Below, one piece after another: positions 1-8,068 of a stretch of DNA of 64,000 bases. A program made the translations under genes and the position numbers. The notes below the pieces were generated by a model. That model was not told the origin of the DNA. It searched no databases and saw nothing but the letters and a program-made list of their open reading frames with translations. Source of the stretch: Nonomuraea solani (GTDB lineage Bacteria; Actinomycetota; Actinomycetes; Streptosporangiales; Streptosporangiaceae). Numbering within the stretch: the stretch's first letter is position 1; the number at the start of each line of letters is the position of its first letter. Location: the NCBI RefSeq assembly GCF_900108335.1, contig NZ_FNVT01000008.1, positions 372,001-436,000 of the forward strand. Direction: 5' to 3'.

Positions 1-1267
1 CACCCACGTCGCGGGCATCGCGGCCGGCAGCGGAGGCGTGGCGCCGGGCGCGAACATCGTGGCGGTGCAGGTGTTCAGCCGGGTCAACGACGAGGACACC
101 TGTGGCGAGCCGACGTGCCTGCTGGCGTACGAGTCGTCGCTGCGGCAGGCCATGGACTACGTGACCGCGCTGGAGCAGCCGGTCGCCGCGGTGAACCTGA
201 GCCTGGGCGGCCTGCTGTTCGAGGACGACTGCGACACCACCTCGGACGCGGCGATCTTCAAGCCGAAGATCGACGCCCTGCTGGCCAAGGGCACCGCGAC
301 CGTGGTCGCTGCGGGGAACGAGTTCTACGAAGGGGTGTCGTACCCGGCCTGCATCTCCACGGCGGTGGCCGTCGGGGCGAACGACAACTCCGACGGGCTG
401 GCCGACTTCTCCAACCGCGGGGCGCTGGTGGACCTGTTCGCGCCGGGCGTGGACATCGTGTCGTCGGTGCCGGACAACGCCACGACCACCTACAGTGGCA
501 CCTCGATGGCGACGCCGCACGTGGCGGGCGCGCTGGCGCTGATGAAGGCGGCCTCGCCGACCACCCCGATGGCGGACCTGGTCAACACGCTCAAGACCAC
601 CGGCCGCCCGTACGTGTACGACGCCAACGGCGCCCAGGTCACCACGCCGCGCCTGGACCTGGCGGCGGCCCTGGCCGGAGCGGCGCCGCAGCCGCCCATC
701 ACGCAGGTCCCGAACCCGGACCCGACGGACGACACCGAACCCGTGCCCGACCCCGGCGACGGCAGCGGCCCCACCCCGGAGCCCGACCCCGACCCCCGGC
801 CCACGTCGTCCACCAGCCCGGTCCCGCTGCCCACGCTCACGGTGACGGTCACGGTGACCGTGACGCCGACACCGTCGCCGACCCCGAACACGGCCACGGT
901 CTGCACGCGCGGCACGGAGGCCAAGAAGCTGTCGGCCAAGAAGTGGGCCGTGGAGATCCACCGCAGCACCGGCACGATCCCGGACGCCACGCTCACCTGC
1001 TACCTGAAGCTGATCAGCAAGTCGAGCAAGGTGTTCCCCGAGCTGACGAAGGCGTCGTCGCTGGGTACGGCGTACCGGGTGCTGAAGGGCGGCAAGGCCG
1101 GCAAGAAGAAGCTCGACAGCGCGCTGCTGACGGGCTGGCTCAACTGGGCGCGCGGCACGAACGGCACCACGACGCTCACCGCCGCCGAGAAGGTGCGGAT
1201 GAGCAGCAAGCCCTCCACGGCGGCGCTGAAGAAGGCGACGAAGAACGTCCTGAAGACCGTTAAATAG
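1..1267 (+). CDS. Secreted subtilisin-like serine protease (S8), 5'-truncated by window edge
   Basis: The reading frame is open from base 2 and begins inside the THVAGIAAG motif, just after the catalytic His, so the signal peptide, propeptide, Asp and His lie upstream of the window. The oxyanion-hole region (VVAAGNEFYEG) and the catalytic Ser in SGTSMATPHVAGA (Ser codon 503-505) are present. The catalytic domain is followed by a Pro/Asp/Glu-rich linker, a Val-Thr/Pro-Thr run and a Lys-rich C-terminal domain of about 110 residues that I do not recognise. Its two downstream paralogues lack that domain. Probably an extracellular protease, with the tail a candidate wall- or substrate-binding module. 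Family assignment is secure; the tail's role is unknown. Confidence 0.93.
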   Translation, partial: THVAGIAAGSGGVAPGANIVAVQVFSRVNDEDTCGEPTCLLAYESSLRQAMDYVTALEQPVAAVNLSLGGLLFEDDCDTTSDAAIFKPKIDALLAKGTATVVAAGNEFYEGVSYPACISTAVAVGANDNSDGLADFSNRGALVDLFAPGVDIVSSVPDNATTTYSGTSMATPHVAGALALMKAASPTTPMADLVNTLKTTGRPYVYDANGAQVTTPRLDLAAALAGAAPQPPITQVPNPDPTDDTEPVPDPGDGSGPTPEPDPDPRPTSSTSPVPLPTLTVTVTVTVTPTPSPTPNTATVCTRGTEAKKLSAKKWAVEIHRSTGTIPDATLTCYLKLISKSSKVFPELTKASSLGTAYRVLKGGKAGKKKLDSALLTGWLNWARGTNGTTTLTAAEKVRMSSKPSTAALKKATKNVLKTVK

Positions 1268-1278
1268 CTAAATATCCG

Positions 1279-1308
1279 AAAAGGCCGGTCGCTCACGACC
1301 GGCCTTTT
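1279..1308 (+). terminator. Intrinsic terminator after first subtilase
   Basis: A perfect 13-bp inverted repeat (AAAAGGCCGGTCG / CGACCGGCCTTTT) with a CTCA loop lies 11 bases after the stop codon and runs into T-rich sequence. Confidence 0.85.
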
Positions 1309-1366
1309 CTCTTCTGCCGCTTAAATGTAAAAAAGCCTCCAACGTTTCCCTGGGTCACATACGTCA

Positions 1367-1384
1367 CTGACATCACAGTTGTCG
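1367..1384 (+). promoter_or_regulatory. Motif shared by two subtilase leaders, copy 1
   Basis: CTGACATCACAGTTGTCG lies 77 bases upstream of the second subtilase start. A near-identical element (CTGACATCAGTTGTCC, lacking one CA) precedes the third subtilase. Shared placement in otherwise different leaders suggests a promoter or operator element. Its function is inferred. Confidence 0.4.
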
Positions 1385-1461
1385 CACGTGGGGATGTATG
1401 CGGCTGTACGCAAGCCGGGAGCCCAATGGATGCTTCACGGCTCCAGCCTCCGGGAGGAAAT

Positions 1462-2853
1462 GTGAGGCTACGGTCTCTCCTGGCCTGCGCCACAACGCTG
1501 GCCGTGACGTCCGCCGTGCTCAGTGCGGCTCCGGCGCTCCAAGCCGACACCACCGACACCGGCGACCCGATCATCAGCCCCGCACTCGTCACGGAGATCG
1601 CGGCGAAGACCAGAGTGCGTTCGATCATCCAGCTCAAGCCAGGCCAGAACGTCCAGGATGTGGCCAGCGACCTCGAACAGGCCTCCGACGGGGCCCGGGT
1701 GCTGGAGGCCGCGCAGTCGCCGCACTTCTTCGTCGCCGAGGTCGACGGCCTGACGCTGGACAAGCTCAAGAAGGACGCCCGCGTCCAGTCCGTCTACAAG
1801 GACGAGCTGCGCATGCCCTTTCTCGACGCCAGCACCGCGCTGATCCGCTCCGTCCAGGCCAACCAGGCCGGCTGGACCGGTGCGGGCACCACGGTCGCCG
1901 TCCTCGACACGGGGATCGACCGCGACCATCCGTTCTTCAGCGGCCGGATCGCGGACGAGGCGTGCTTCTCCTCCTCCGACGCCAGCGACGGCAGCGTCTC
2001 GCTCTGCCCGAACAACCAGCCCAGCCAGACGGGCGCGGGCGCGGCCGACGCCGAGACCGCGCAGTGCGTCGTCAACACCGCGAACGCCTGCTCGCACGGC
2101 TCCCACGTGGCCGGCATCGCGGCGGGCAGGATGGCCACGGGCGCGCCGGCGAACGGCGTCGCCCCCGCCGCCCGGATCCTGCCGATCCAGGTCTTCAGCC
2201 GCATCGACAACCCGCTCACGTGCGCGATCGGCGGGAGCAGGGCGCCCTGCTTCCTCAGCTACACCTCCGACCAGAAGCTGGCGCTGGAGTACGTGTCGCG
2301 GGTCGTCAGGACGTTCAACGTCGCGGCGGTGAACATGAGCCTGGGCGGCGGCGGCCCGTTCGTCGAGGCGTGCGACGCCGACCCCAGCGCCGCGGCGGTC
2401 AAGCCGGAGTTCGACACGCTGGCGAGCCTGGGCGTGGCTCCCGTGGTCGCGGCCGGCAACAACGGCTTCGAGAACGGCGTCTCCTCCCCCGCCTGCATCT
2501 CCACGGCCGTCACGGTGGGGGCCACGGACGACAGTGACGCGCTGGCCTCGTTCACCAACCGGGGGCCACTGCTGGACCTGTTCGCGCCGGGGGTGGGCAT
2601 CAACGCCTCGGTGCCCGACGACGGCTATGGCGAGAAGAGCGGCACCTCGATGTCCGCGCCGCACGTGGCGGGGGCGTTCGCGCTGATGCGGCAGGCGTAT
2701 CCGGACTTCACGGTCGCGCAGAGCCTGCAGCGGCTGCGGGACACCGGCAGGCCCATCCAGGTGGACGCCGGCGGCACGCCGACGATCACGGCGCGGATCG
2801 ACATGGAACGTGCCACCACCGCCACCCGCGCCGCGCCGGCGCCACGGACTTGA
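1462..2853 (+). CDS. Secreted subtilisin-like serine protease (S8), paralogue 2
   Basis: A 463-residue secreted protease with the GTG start placed four bases after GGGAGG; this start gives a clean signal peptide (RLRSLLACATTLAVTSAV). An inhibitor-I9-like propeptide follows (residues about 45-125), then the S8 domain with Asp149 in AVLDTGID, His212 in HGSHVAGIAAG, the VVAAGNNG oxyanion segment and Ser396 in SGTSMSAPHVAGA. It ends shortly after the catalytic domain, without the C-terminal extension of the upstream paralogue. The three proteases are tandem duplicates, each with its own terminator, and are probably transcribed separately. Substrate unknown. Confidence 0.93.
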   Translation: MRLRSLLACATTLAVTSAVLSAAPALQADTTDTGDPIISPALVTEIAAKTRVRSIIQLKPGQNVQDVASDLEQASDGARVLEAAQSPHFFVAEVDGLTLDKLKKDARVQSVYKDELRMPFLDASTALIRSVQANQAGWTGAGTTVAVLDTGIDRDHPFFSGRIADEACFSSSDASDGSVSLCPNNQPSQTGAGAADAETAQCVVNTANACSHGSHVAGIAAGRMATGAPANGVAPAARILPIQVFSRIDNPLTCAIGGSRAPCFLSYTSDQKLALEYVSRVVRTFNVAAVNMSLGGGGPFVEACDADPSAAAVKPEFDTLASLGVAPVVAAGNNGFENGVSSPACISTAVTVGATDDSDALASFTNRGPLLDLFAPGVGINASVPDDGYGEKSGTSMSAPHVAGAFALMRQAYPDFTVAQSLQRLRDTGRPIQVDAGGTPTITARIDMERATTATRAAPAPRT

Positions 2854-2871
2854 CCAGCACTCTGATCGCTT

Positions 2872-2900
2872 GAAAGGCCGGGCCGGTGGCCCGGCCTTTC
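2872..2900 (+). terminator. Intrinsic terminator after second subtilase
   Basis: A perfect 13-bp inverted repeat GAAAGGCCGGGCC / GGCCCGGCCTTTC with a GGT loop starts 18 bases after the stop codon. Confidence 0.85.
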
Positions 2901-2963
2901 GTATGACGAAACGATAACGGCGCCTACCACAACAAGAAGTTATAACGGTCCACTCTGCCCCCT

Positions 2964-2979
2964 CTGACATCAGTTGTCC
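2964..2979 (+). promoter_or_regulatory. Motif shared by two subtilase leaders, copy 2
   Basis: CTGACATCAGTTGTCC lies 51 bases before the third subtilase start and is the counterpart of the element at 1367. Two ATAACGG words lie just upstream (around 2911 and 2942). Probably regulatory; not proven. Confidence 0.4.
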
Positions 2980-3030
2980 GATAACTACACTTCTGCTGAC
3001 ACCAACCCCTGGAATCACCGGAGGAACAGG

Positions 3031-4386
3031 TTGAGACTGTCGTCTCTGCTGGCCGGCGCCATCGCGTTAGCCGCCACGTCGGCCGCGCTGATCGCCACAC
3101 CCGCCCTCGCCGCCGAGCCCGAGTCCAAGATCGACCCCGCGATCACGGCGACCGGCGAGCACCGTGCCATCGTCCGCGTGCGTGAAGCCGCTCAGGTGAA
3201 GTCCGTGCAGACGAGCGCGGAAGAGATCAAGCAGGGCAGGAACGTCGTCGCGCAGCCGTCCGCCGAGATGGCTGACAAGCTGAACTTCTTCGTCTACCGC
3301 GGCACGCGGGCGGAGCTCGAGAAGATCGCCGCCGAGTCGGACGTCGTCTCGATCCGCAGGGACAAGGTCAACGAGCCGACCCTGGTCCAGAGCGTCCCCC
3401 TGATCGGCGCCGACAAGGTGCAGGAGCTGGGCTACTCCGGCGCGGGCACCGCGGTCGCGATCCTGGACACCGGCATCGACGGCGACCACCCCGCCTTCGG
3501 CACTCGGATCACGGGCGAGGCGTGCTTCTCGTCCGCCGACCCGCTGGACGGTTCCACGCCGCTGTGCGCGAACGGCACTCAGGCCCAGATCGGCGCCGGC
3601 TCCGCCAGCTCCGACACGGCCGGTTGCACCGAGGACGCGCCGCAGCCGCAGTACGGCCTGTGCTACCACGGCACCCACGTGGCGGGCATCGCGGCCGGCC
3701 AGGCAACCGCCGACTTCGCGGCCAACGGTGTCGCGCCCCAGGCCAAGATCGTTCCGGTGCAGGTGTTCAGCCGCTTCGAGAACACGCTCTACTGCGGTGG
3801 CCGTCCGGTCTGCGTCCTGGCCTACGACTCCTCGATCCTGGCCGGCATGGCCTACGTGGAGTCCCTGGCCGACACGCTCAACATCGCCTCGGTGAACCTG
3901 AGCCTGGGCGGCGGCCAGTACAGCACCAACTGTGACACGACCGACGGCGCCGACTTCAAGGCCGAGGTCGACAAGCTGATCGCCAAGGGCACCGCGACCG
4001 TGGTGGCCTCGGGCAACAACGGCTTCACCGCCGGGGTGTCCTGGCCGGCCTGTGTCTCGACCACGGTGGCCGTGGGCGCCACGGACAAGCAGGACGCGGT
4101 GGCGTCCTTCTCGAACCGCGGCACGCTGCTCGACGTGTTCGCTCCGGGCGTGTCGATCACCGCGGCCATCGCGGGCAACGGCTACGCGACCCTGAACGGC
4201 ACGTCGATGGCCACCCCGCACGTCGCGGGCGCCATCGCCCTGATGCACCAGCGCAACGCCACCGCCACGGTGGACACGCTGGTGAACGCGCTGAAGAGCA
4301 CGGGCAAGGTGATCACCTACCCGAGCGGCGGCGCCAACGTCACGAACCGGCGCATTGACGTCCGTTCGGCGATCCGCAACCTCTAG
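3031..4386 (+). CDS. Secreted subtilisin-like serine protease (S8), paralogue 3
   Basis: A 451-residue secreted protease. I chose the TTG start at 3031 because GGAGG lies six bases upstream and it opens a canonical signal peptide (RLSSLLAGAIALAATSAAL, cleavage near ALAAEP). An earlier TTG in frame has no ribosome site. An I9-like propeptide (about 45-120) precedes the S8 domain, with Asp146 in AILDTGID, His213 in HGTHVAGIAAG and Ser392 in NGTSMATPHVAGA. It has no C-terminal accessory domain and is the third member of the tandem array. Extracellular endopeptidase by family; target unknown. Confidence 0.93.
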   Translation: MRLSSLLAGAIALAATSAALIATPALAAEPESKIDPAITATGEHRAIVRVREAAQVKSVQTSAEEIKQGRNVVAQPSAEMADKLNFFVYRGTRAELEKIAAESDVVSIRRDKVNEPTLVQSVPLIGADKVQELGYSGAGTAVAILDTGIDGDHPAFGTRITGEACFSSADPLDGSTPLCANGTQAQIGAGSASSDTAGCTEDAPQPQYGLCYHGTHVAGIAAGQATADFAANGVAPQAKIVPVQVFSRFENTLYCGGRPVCVLAYDSSILAGMAYVESLADTLNIASVNLSLGGGQYSTNCDTTDGADFKAEVDKLIAKGTATVVASGNNGFTAGVSWPACVSTTVAVGATDKQDAVASFSNRGTLLDVFAPGVSITAAIAGNGYATLNGTSMATPHVAGAIALMHQRNATATVDTLVNALKSTGKVITYPSGGANVTNRRIDVRSAIRNL

Positions 4387-4403
4387 CAAGTCCTGCTAGC
4401 ATC

Positions 4404-4432
4404 GGGCCCGTCCAGCGACGCTGGGCGGGCCC
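4404..4432 (+). terminator. Hairpin after third subtilase
   Basis: GGGCCCGTCCAGCG and CGCTGGGCGGGCCC form a 14-bp stem with one G-T pair, 17 bases after the stop codon. There is no strong T tract, so it is a likely but not classical terminator. Confidence 0.6.
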
Positions 4433-4469
4433 GCTCCATTTGTCGGTCTTGTCCTCGTACCATGATGAC

Positions 4470-5609
4470 GTGCACGGCCTTCTGCGCTCCGTGTGGGACG
4501 AGCCCCGGCCCCCTGACGCCCCTCGCCGGGTCTGGCGTGACTGGGCGCTCGTGGGCGTGCTCACGCCGGCCATCCTGCTGGAGGGGTTCCTGCGGCAGGA
4601 TCTCCAGTGGTGGCCGTTGTCGATGATCTATTCGCTGGTCATGCTGCCGACGCTGTTGTGGCGGCGTACCAGGCCGCTGCTCGTCCTCACCATCCCCGTC
4701 GTGGTCACCGGCCTGATCCAGCTTTCGACGGGCGCCGACCCGGCGGAGATGGGCTCGCTGGCGTACATGCTGCTGATCCTCTATTCGCTGTCGCGCTGGG
4801 GATCCGGCCGGGAGGCGGCCGCCGGGGTGGCGCTGATCGCCGGGGCGGTGCTCGTCGCGGCGTTCTCCAGCCTCCTCGTGCTCTCCGACGTCGTCGGCGC
4901 GTACACCGTCGTGTTCGCGGCGATCGCCCTGGGCGGCACCTTCCGTTACCGGGCCAGGGCCAGGATGCGCGAGCTCGACCAGGTCAAGCTGCTCGAACGC
5001 GAACAGCTCGCCCGCGACCTGCACGACACCGTCGCCCACCACGTCTCGGCGATGGCGATCCGCGCCCAGGCCGGCATCGCGACCGCGGTGACGCGCCCCG
5101 ACGCCGCCGTCGAGGCACTGCGCGTGATCGAGGCCGAGGCGTCGCGCACACTCACCGAGATGCGCGCCATGGTCCGCCTCCTGCGCCGGGACGAACCCCC
5201 CGAGCTGGCACCCAGCCCGCACGTCGCCGACCTCGAACAGCTCGCGGTCCAGGGCCGCGAGGGGCCGTCCGTGGACGTCGAGCTCGCCGGCGACCTCGCC
5301 GCCCTGCCGCCCACGGTCGGGGCCGCGCTCTACCGCATCGCGCAGGAGTCGGTCACCAACGCCAGGCGGCACGCCCGGCACGCCACCCGCATCGAGGTCC
5401 GCGTGGCCGCGGACGACACCACCGTGCGCCTGCGGGTGAGCGACGACGGCGACAGCACCGCCTCCCGCCCCGCCGCGATTCCCGGGTACGGGCTCATCGG
5501 CATGATCGAACGCGCCGGCCTGCTCGGCGGCACGTGCGAGGCCGGCCCGAACCCCGGCCGAGGCTGGACCGTAACCGCCGTACTGCCCCGCACGGGAGTC
5601 ACCACATGA
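4470..5609 (+). CDS. NarL-family sensor histidine kinase
   Basis: Two-component sensor of about 379 residues. The N-terminal third holds four or so hydrophobic segments, so it is a membrane protein. A HisKA_3 dimerisation domain follows with the phospho-acceptor in DLHDTVAHHVSAM, then an HATPase_c domain with N-box (ALYRIAQESVTNARRHA) and G-boxes (VSDDGD, GYGLIGMIERAGLLGG). The GTG start has no Shine-Dalgarno but sits six bases after TACCAT, which fits a leaderless transcript; a TTG 30 bases upstream is the alternative. It overlaps the response regulator by ATGA, so the pair is co-translated. Signal unknown. Confidence 0.9.
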   Translation: MHGLLRSVWDEPRPPDAPRRVWRDWALVGVLTPAILLEGFLRQDLQWWPLSMIYSLVMLPTLLWRRTRPLLVLTIPVVVTGLIQLSTGADPAEMGSLAYMLLILYSLSRWGSGREAAAGVALIAGAVLVAAFSSLLVLSDVVGAYTVVFAAIALGGTFRYRARARMRELDQVKLLEREQLARDLHDTVAHHVSAMAIRAQAGIATAVTRPDAAVEALRVIEAEASRTLTEMRAMVRLLRRDEPPELAPSPHVADLEQLAVQGREGPSVDVELAGDLAALPPTVGAALYRIAQESVTNARRHARHATRIEVRVAADDTTVRLRVSDDGDSTASRPAAIPGYGLIGMIERAGLLGGTCEAGPNPGRGWTVTAVLPRTGVTT

Positions 5610-6292
5610 CCGACACCGGCCTTTCGACGACCGACACCGGCATCCGGGTGATCGTCGCGGACGACCAGGAGATCGCGAGGACCGGCCTGCGGATGATCCT
5701 CGACGCCCAGCCGGGCATCGAGGTCGTCGGCGAGGCCGCCGACGGGCAGCGGGCCGTGGAGCTCGCCCGCCGCCTGCGGCCCGACGTGTGCCTGTTCGAC
5801 ATCCGCATGCCGCGCTGCGACGGCATCGAGGCCACCCGCCGGCTCGCCGGCCCCGACGTCGACCAGCCCATCGCCGTCGTCGTGATCACCACGTTCGACC
5901 TCGACGAGTACGTCTACGCCGCGTTGCGGGCCGGTGCCAGGGGCTTCCTGCTCAAGGACGCGGGCCCGGACCTGCTCGCCCAGGCCGTCCGCGCCGCCGC
6001 CAACGGTGACGCGCTGATCGCGCCGAGCATCACCGCCCGGCTGCTGTCCGCCTTCGCCGGCGCGGGCCCGTCGGGGCCGCCGGCCCAGCCGATCGAGTCC
6101 CTCACCTACCGGGAGGAGCAGATCCTCGCCACCGTGGCGCGCGGCCGGACCAACAGCGAGATCGCCGCCGAGCTGCACATCTCACTCAGCACGGTCAAGA
6201 GCCACATCGCCAGCCTGATGACCAAGCTGGGCGTCAGGAACCGGGTCGAGATCGCCATGTGGGCCTACGAGACCAACCGGCTGAAAGCCTGA
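5606..6292 (+). CDS. NarL/LuxR-type response regulator
   Basis: A 228-residue regulator. The receiver domain (about 10-125) has the acidic pair in VIVADDQEIART, the phospho-Asp in VCLFDIRMPRCDG, a Thr in VVITTFD and the Lys in GFLLKDAG. A LuxR helix-turn-helix follows, with LTYREEQILATVARGRTNSE and ISLSTVKSHIASLMTKLGV. The ATG overlaps the kinase stop. Presumed to be phosphorylated by the adjacent kinase and to bind DNA as a dimer; targets cannot be read from the window. Its 3' end overlaps the convergent DUF2306 frame by 111 bases. Confidence 0.93.
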   Translation: MTDTGLSTTDTGIRVIVADDQEIARTGLRMILDAQPGIEVVGEAADGQRAVELARRLRPDVCLFDIRMPRCDGIEATRRLAGPDVDQPIAVVVITTFDLDEYVYAALRAGARGFLLKDAGPDLLAQAVRAAANGDALIAPSITARLLSAFAGAGPSGPPAQPIESLTYREEQILATVARGRTNSEIAAELHISLSTVKSHIASLMTKLGVRNRVEIAMWAYETNRLKA

Positions 6293-6907
6293 CCCCCGCC
6301 GGCGGATGATCCATTCGGCCACCACCACGTTGACCGTCCACCCGGCCCCCAGGAGCAGCGCCCTCCCCAAGTGGTTCGGCGCGCCGGCGGCCACGTACCA
6401 GACGAGCTGGACGACGAACTGCGACCCGGCGCCCAGCCCGATCGCGTACGCCCGCGTCATCCAGGCCCGATGCCGCCGCACGTCCCCGCGCCTGATCGCC
6501 ACGAACCCCAGCACGATCGAGACCACCATCGCCGTCCCGAACCCGAGCCGGAACACGGTCAGCAGGCCGTCGTCCCCGGCGGGCAGGGCGGAGAACAGCG
6601 TCATCCAGATCCCCGACAGCGCCGTCACCAGCCCGGCGGCGACCAGCACGCGCCCGGCGGCCCGATGCCAGCGCGGCCGGCGCCGCCGGAACCGGGGCGC
6701 GAACTGGAAGGCTCCCAGAACGGTGTAGAGGGTGACGGCGGCGATGTGCGCCACCACGGGAAGGGGCGCCGCGAAGAACCGCGCGTTCGCGGCCGTGACC
6801 TCCGCGCCCCCGGCCAGCTCGTTCAGCCGGATGCCCCCGGCCAGCAGCGGGACGGCGCTCAGCGCGATCAACCCGGCCGGTACGAGCCGGCCTGCCCACG
6901 TCTTCAT
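6182..6907 (-). CDS. DUF2306-type membrane protein
   Basis: About 241 residues with six to seven predicted membrane helices. Residues 80-160 (HIAAVTLYTVLGAFQF, RRRPRWHRAAGRVLV, WMTRAYAIGLGAGSQ) match the DUF2306/haem-copper-accessory-like pattern of paired His in helices. I chose the Met at 6907 (MKTWAGRLVP) because it directly precedes the first hydrophobic segment; the frame is open 78 bases further upstream. The last 35 or so residues, after WIIRRR, are antisense to the response regulator gene and look unlike the family, so the original stop has probably been lost. Function unknown. Confidence 0.72.
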   Translation of the reverse strand: MKTWAGRLVPAGLIALSAVPLLAGGIRLNELAGGAEVTAANARFFAAPLPVVAHIAAVTLYTVLGAFQFAPRFRRRRPRWHRAAGRVLVAAGLVTALSGIWMTLFSALPAGDDGLLTVFRLGFGTAMVVSIVLGFVAIRRGDVRRHRAWMTRAYAIGLGAGSQFVVQLVWYVAAGAPNHLGRALLLGAGWTVNVVVAEWIIRRRGSGFQPVGLVGPHGDLDPVPDAQLGHQAGDVALDRAE

Positions 6908-7063
6908 ACCGCCGATCGTGCCGACGCCTTGCTGAAGACTCATCCGCACAACGGCCGGACCTCCACCAGCCGATAAGCCAGGCAAGAGGTCGTACTTTCG
7001 GCTGTTATGCCGCCGCCCGGAGCCCGCTCAAACTGAAGCCCCGCCGCTCTGGAGGAGAACACC

Positions 7064-8068
7064 ATGAAAGCCTTCGTCCTACGCTCGTACGGCTCACCCG
7101 ACGCCCTGGAGCTCACCGACATCCCCAAGCCGTCCCCCGGCCCCGGCGAGGTGCTGGTACGGGTGCGTGCCACCTCCGTCCAGCCCTGGGACTGGCATCT
7201 CATGCGCGGCGAGCCCCGCGTCGCCCGCCTGATGGCCGGCGGCCCCGGCCTGCGCGGCCCCAAGATCAAGATCCTGGGCGCCGACCTGTCCGGCGAGGTC
7301 GAGGCGGTCGGCAACGGCGTGACGCGCTTCTCCCCCGGCGACGCGGTGTACGCCATGCCCAAGGGCGGCGGTTTCGGCGAGTACGCCTGCGTCCCGGAGA
7401 CCGAGCTGGCCCCGAAACCCGGGAACCTGACGTTCGAGCAGGCCGCGGCGGTGCCCCTGGCCGCCAACACCGCCCTGATCGCCCTGCGCGACCAGGCCCG
7501 CGTCCGCCCCGGCGACAAAGTGCTGGTCAACGGCGCCTCGGGCGGGGTGGGCACGTTCGCCGTCCAGCTCGCCAAGGCGTACGGGGCCCACGTCACGGCC
7601 GTGTGCGGCACCCGCAACCTGGACCTGATGCGCTCACTCGGCGCGGACGAGGTCGTCGACTACACCAAGGAGGACTTCACCCGCACCGGCTCCCGCTACG
7701 ACGTCCTCCTGTACGTCGCGGGCGACCGCCGCTTCGCGGAGTGCCGCCGCGCCCTGACGCGCAAGGGCGCCTACGTCCTGGTCGGCGGCTCCCCCAGCCG
7801 CTGGCTCCAACCGGCGGGCGCCGTGTTCGCCGCCTTGGCCAGGGCCCCGTTCGTCTCCCAGAAGATCCGGCTGGCCGACGTGATCGGCTGCAAGGAGAAC
7901 CGGCGCAACCTGCTGGCCCTGACCGAACTCATCGAGGCCGGCCGGCTCACCCCGGTCATCGACAGCACGTACGCGTTCGAGGACCTGCCCGAGGCCATGC
8001 GCTACCAGGAGGAAGGCCACGCGGCGGGCAAGGTCGTCATCACCTTCCGACCGGCCTCTCAGGCGTAG
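7064..8068 (+). CDS. NAD(P)H:quinone-oxidoreductase-like medium-chain dehydrogenase
   Basis: A 334-residue zinc-independent MDR protein. The GroES-like N-terminal half carries SYGSPDALELTDIPKPSPGPGEVLVRVRA-type residues (here split for length), and the Rossmann half has the nucleotide motif NGASGGVGTFAVQLAKAYG near residue 150, then VTAVCGTRNLDLMRSLGADEVVDY. No structural-zinc cysteine cluster is present. A strong ribosome site (GGAGGAG) lies seven bases before the ATG. It reduces quinones or enones by family analogy; substrate unknown. It is divergent from the DUF2306 gene, and its stop overlaps the convergent ATPase gene by ten bases. Confidence 0.88.
   Translation: MKAFVLRSYGSPDALELTDIPKPSPGPGEVLVRVRATSVQPWDWHLMRGEPRVARLMAGGPGLRGPKIKILGADLSGEVEAVGNGVTRFSPGDAVYAMPKGGGFGEYACVPETELAPKPGNLTFEQAAAVPLAANTALIALRDQARVRPGDKVLVNGASGGVGTFAVQLAKAYGAHVTAVCGTRNLDLMRSLGADEVVDYTKEDFTRTGSRYDVLLYVAGDRRFAECRRALTRKGAYVLVGGSPSRWLQPAGAVFAALARAPFVSQKIRLADVIGCKENRRNLLALTELIEAGRLTPVIDSTYAFEDLPEAMRYQEEGHAAGKVVITFRPASQA

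Noticed and set aside
1468..3018. Long minus-strand open frame across the subtilase genes (516 residues)
   Set aside because: Arg/Gly/Val-rich composition typical of an antisense shadow in GC-rich DNA; no domain, and the opposite strand encodes a complete protease.
4607..5605. N-terminal 333 codons upstream of the response regulator in its frame
   Set aside because: Out-of-frame reading of the kinase gene; the ATG overlapping the kinase stop is the proper start.
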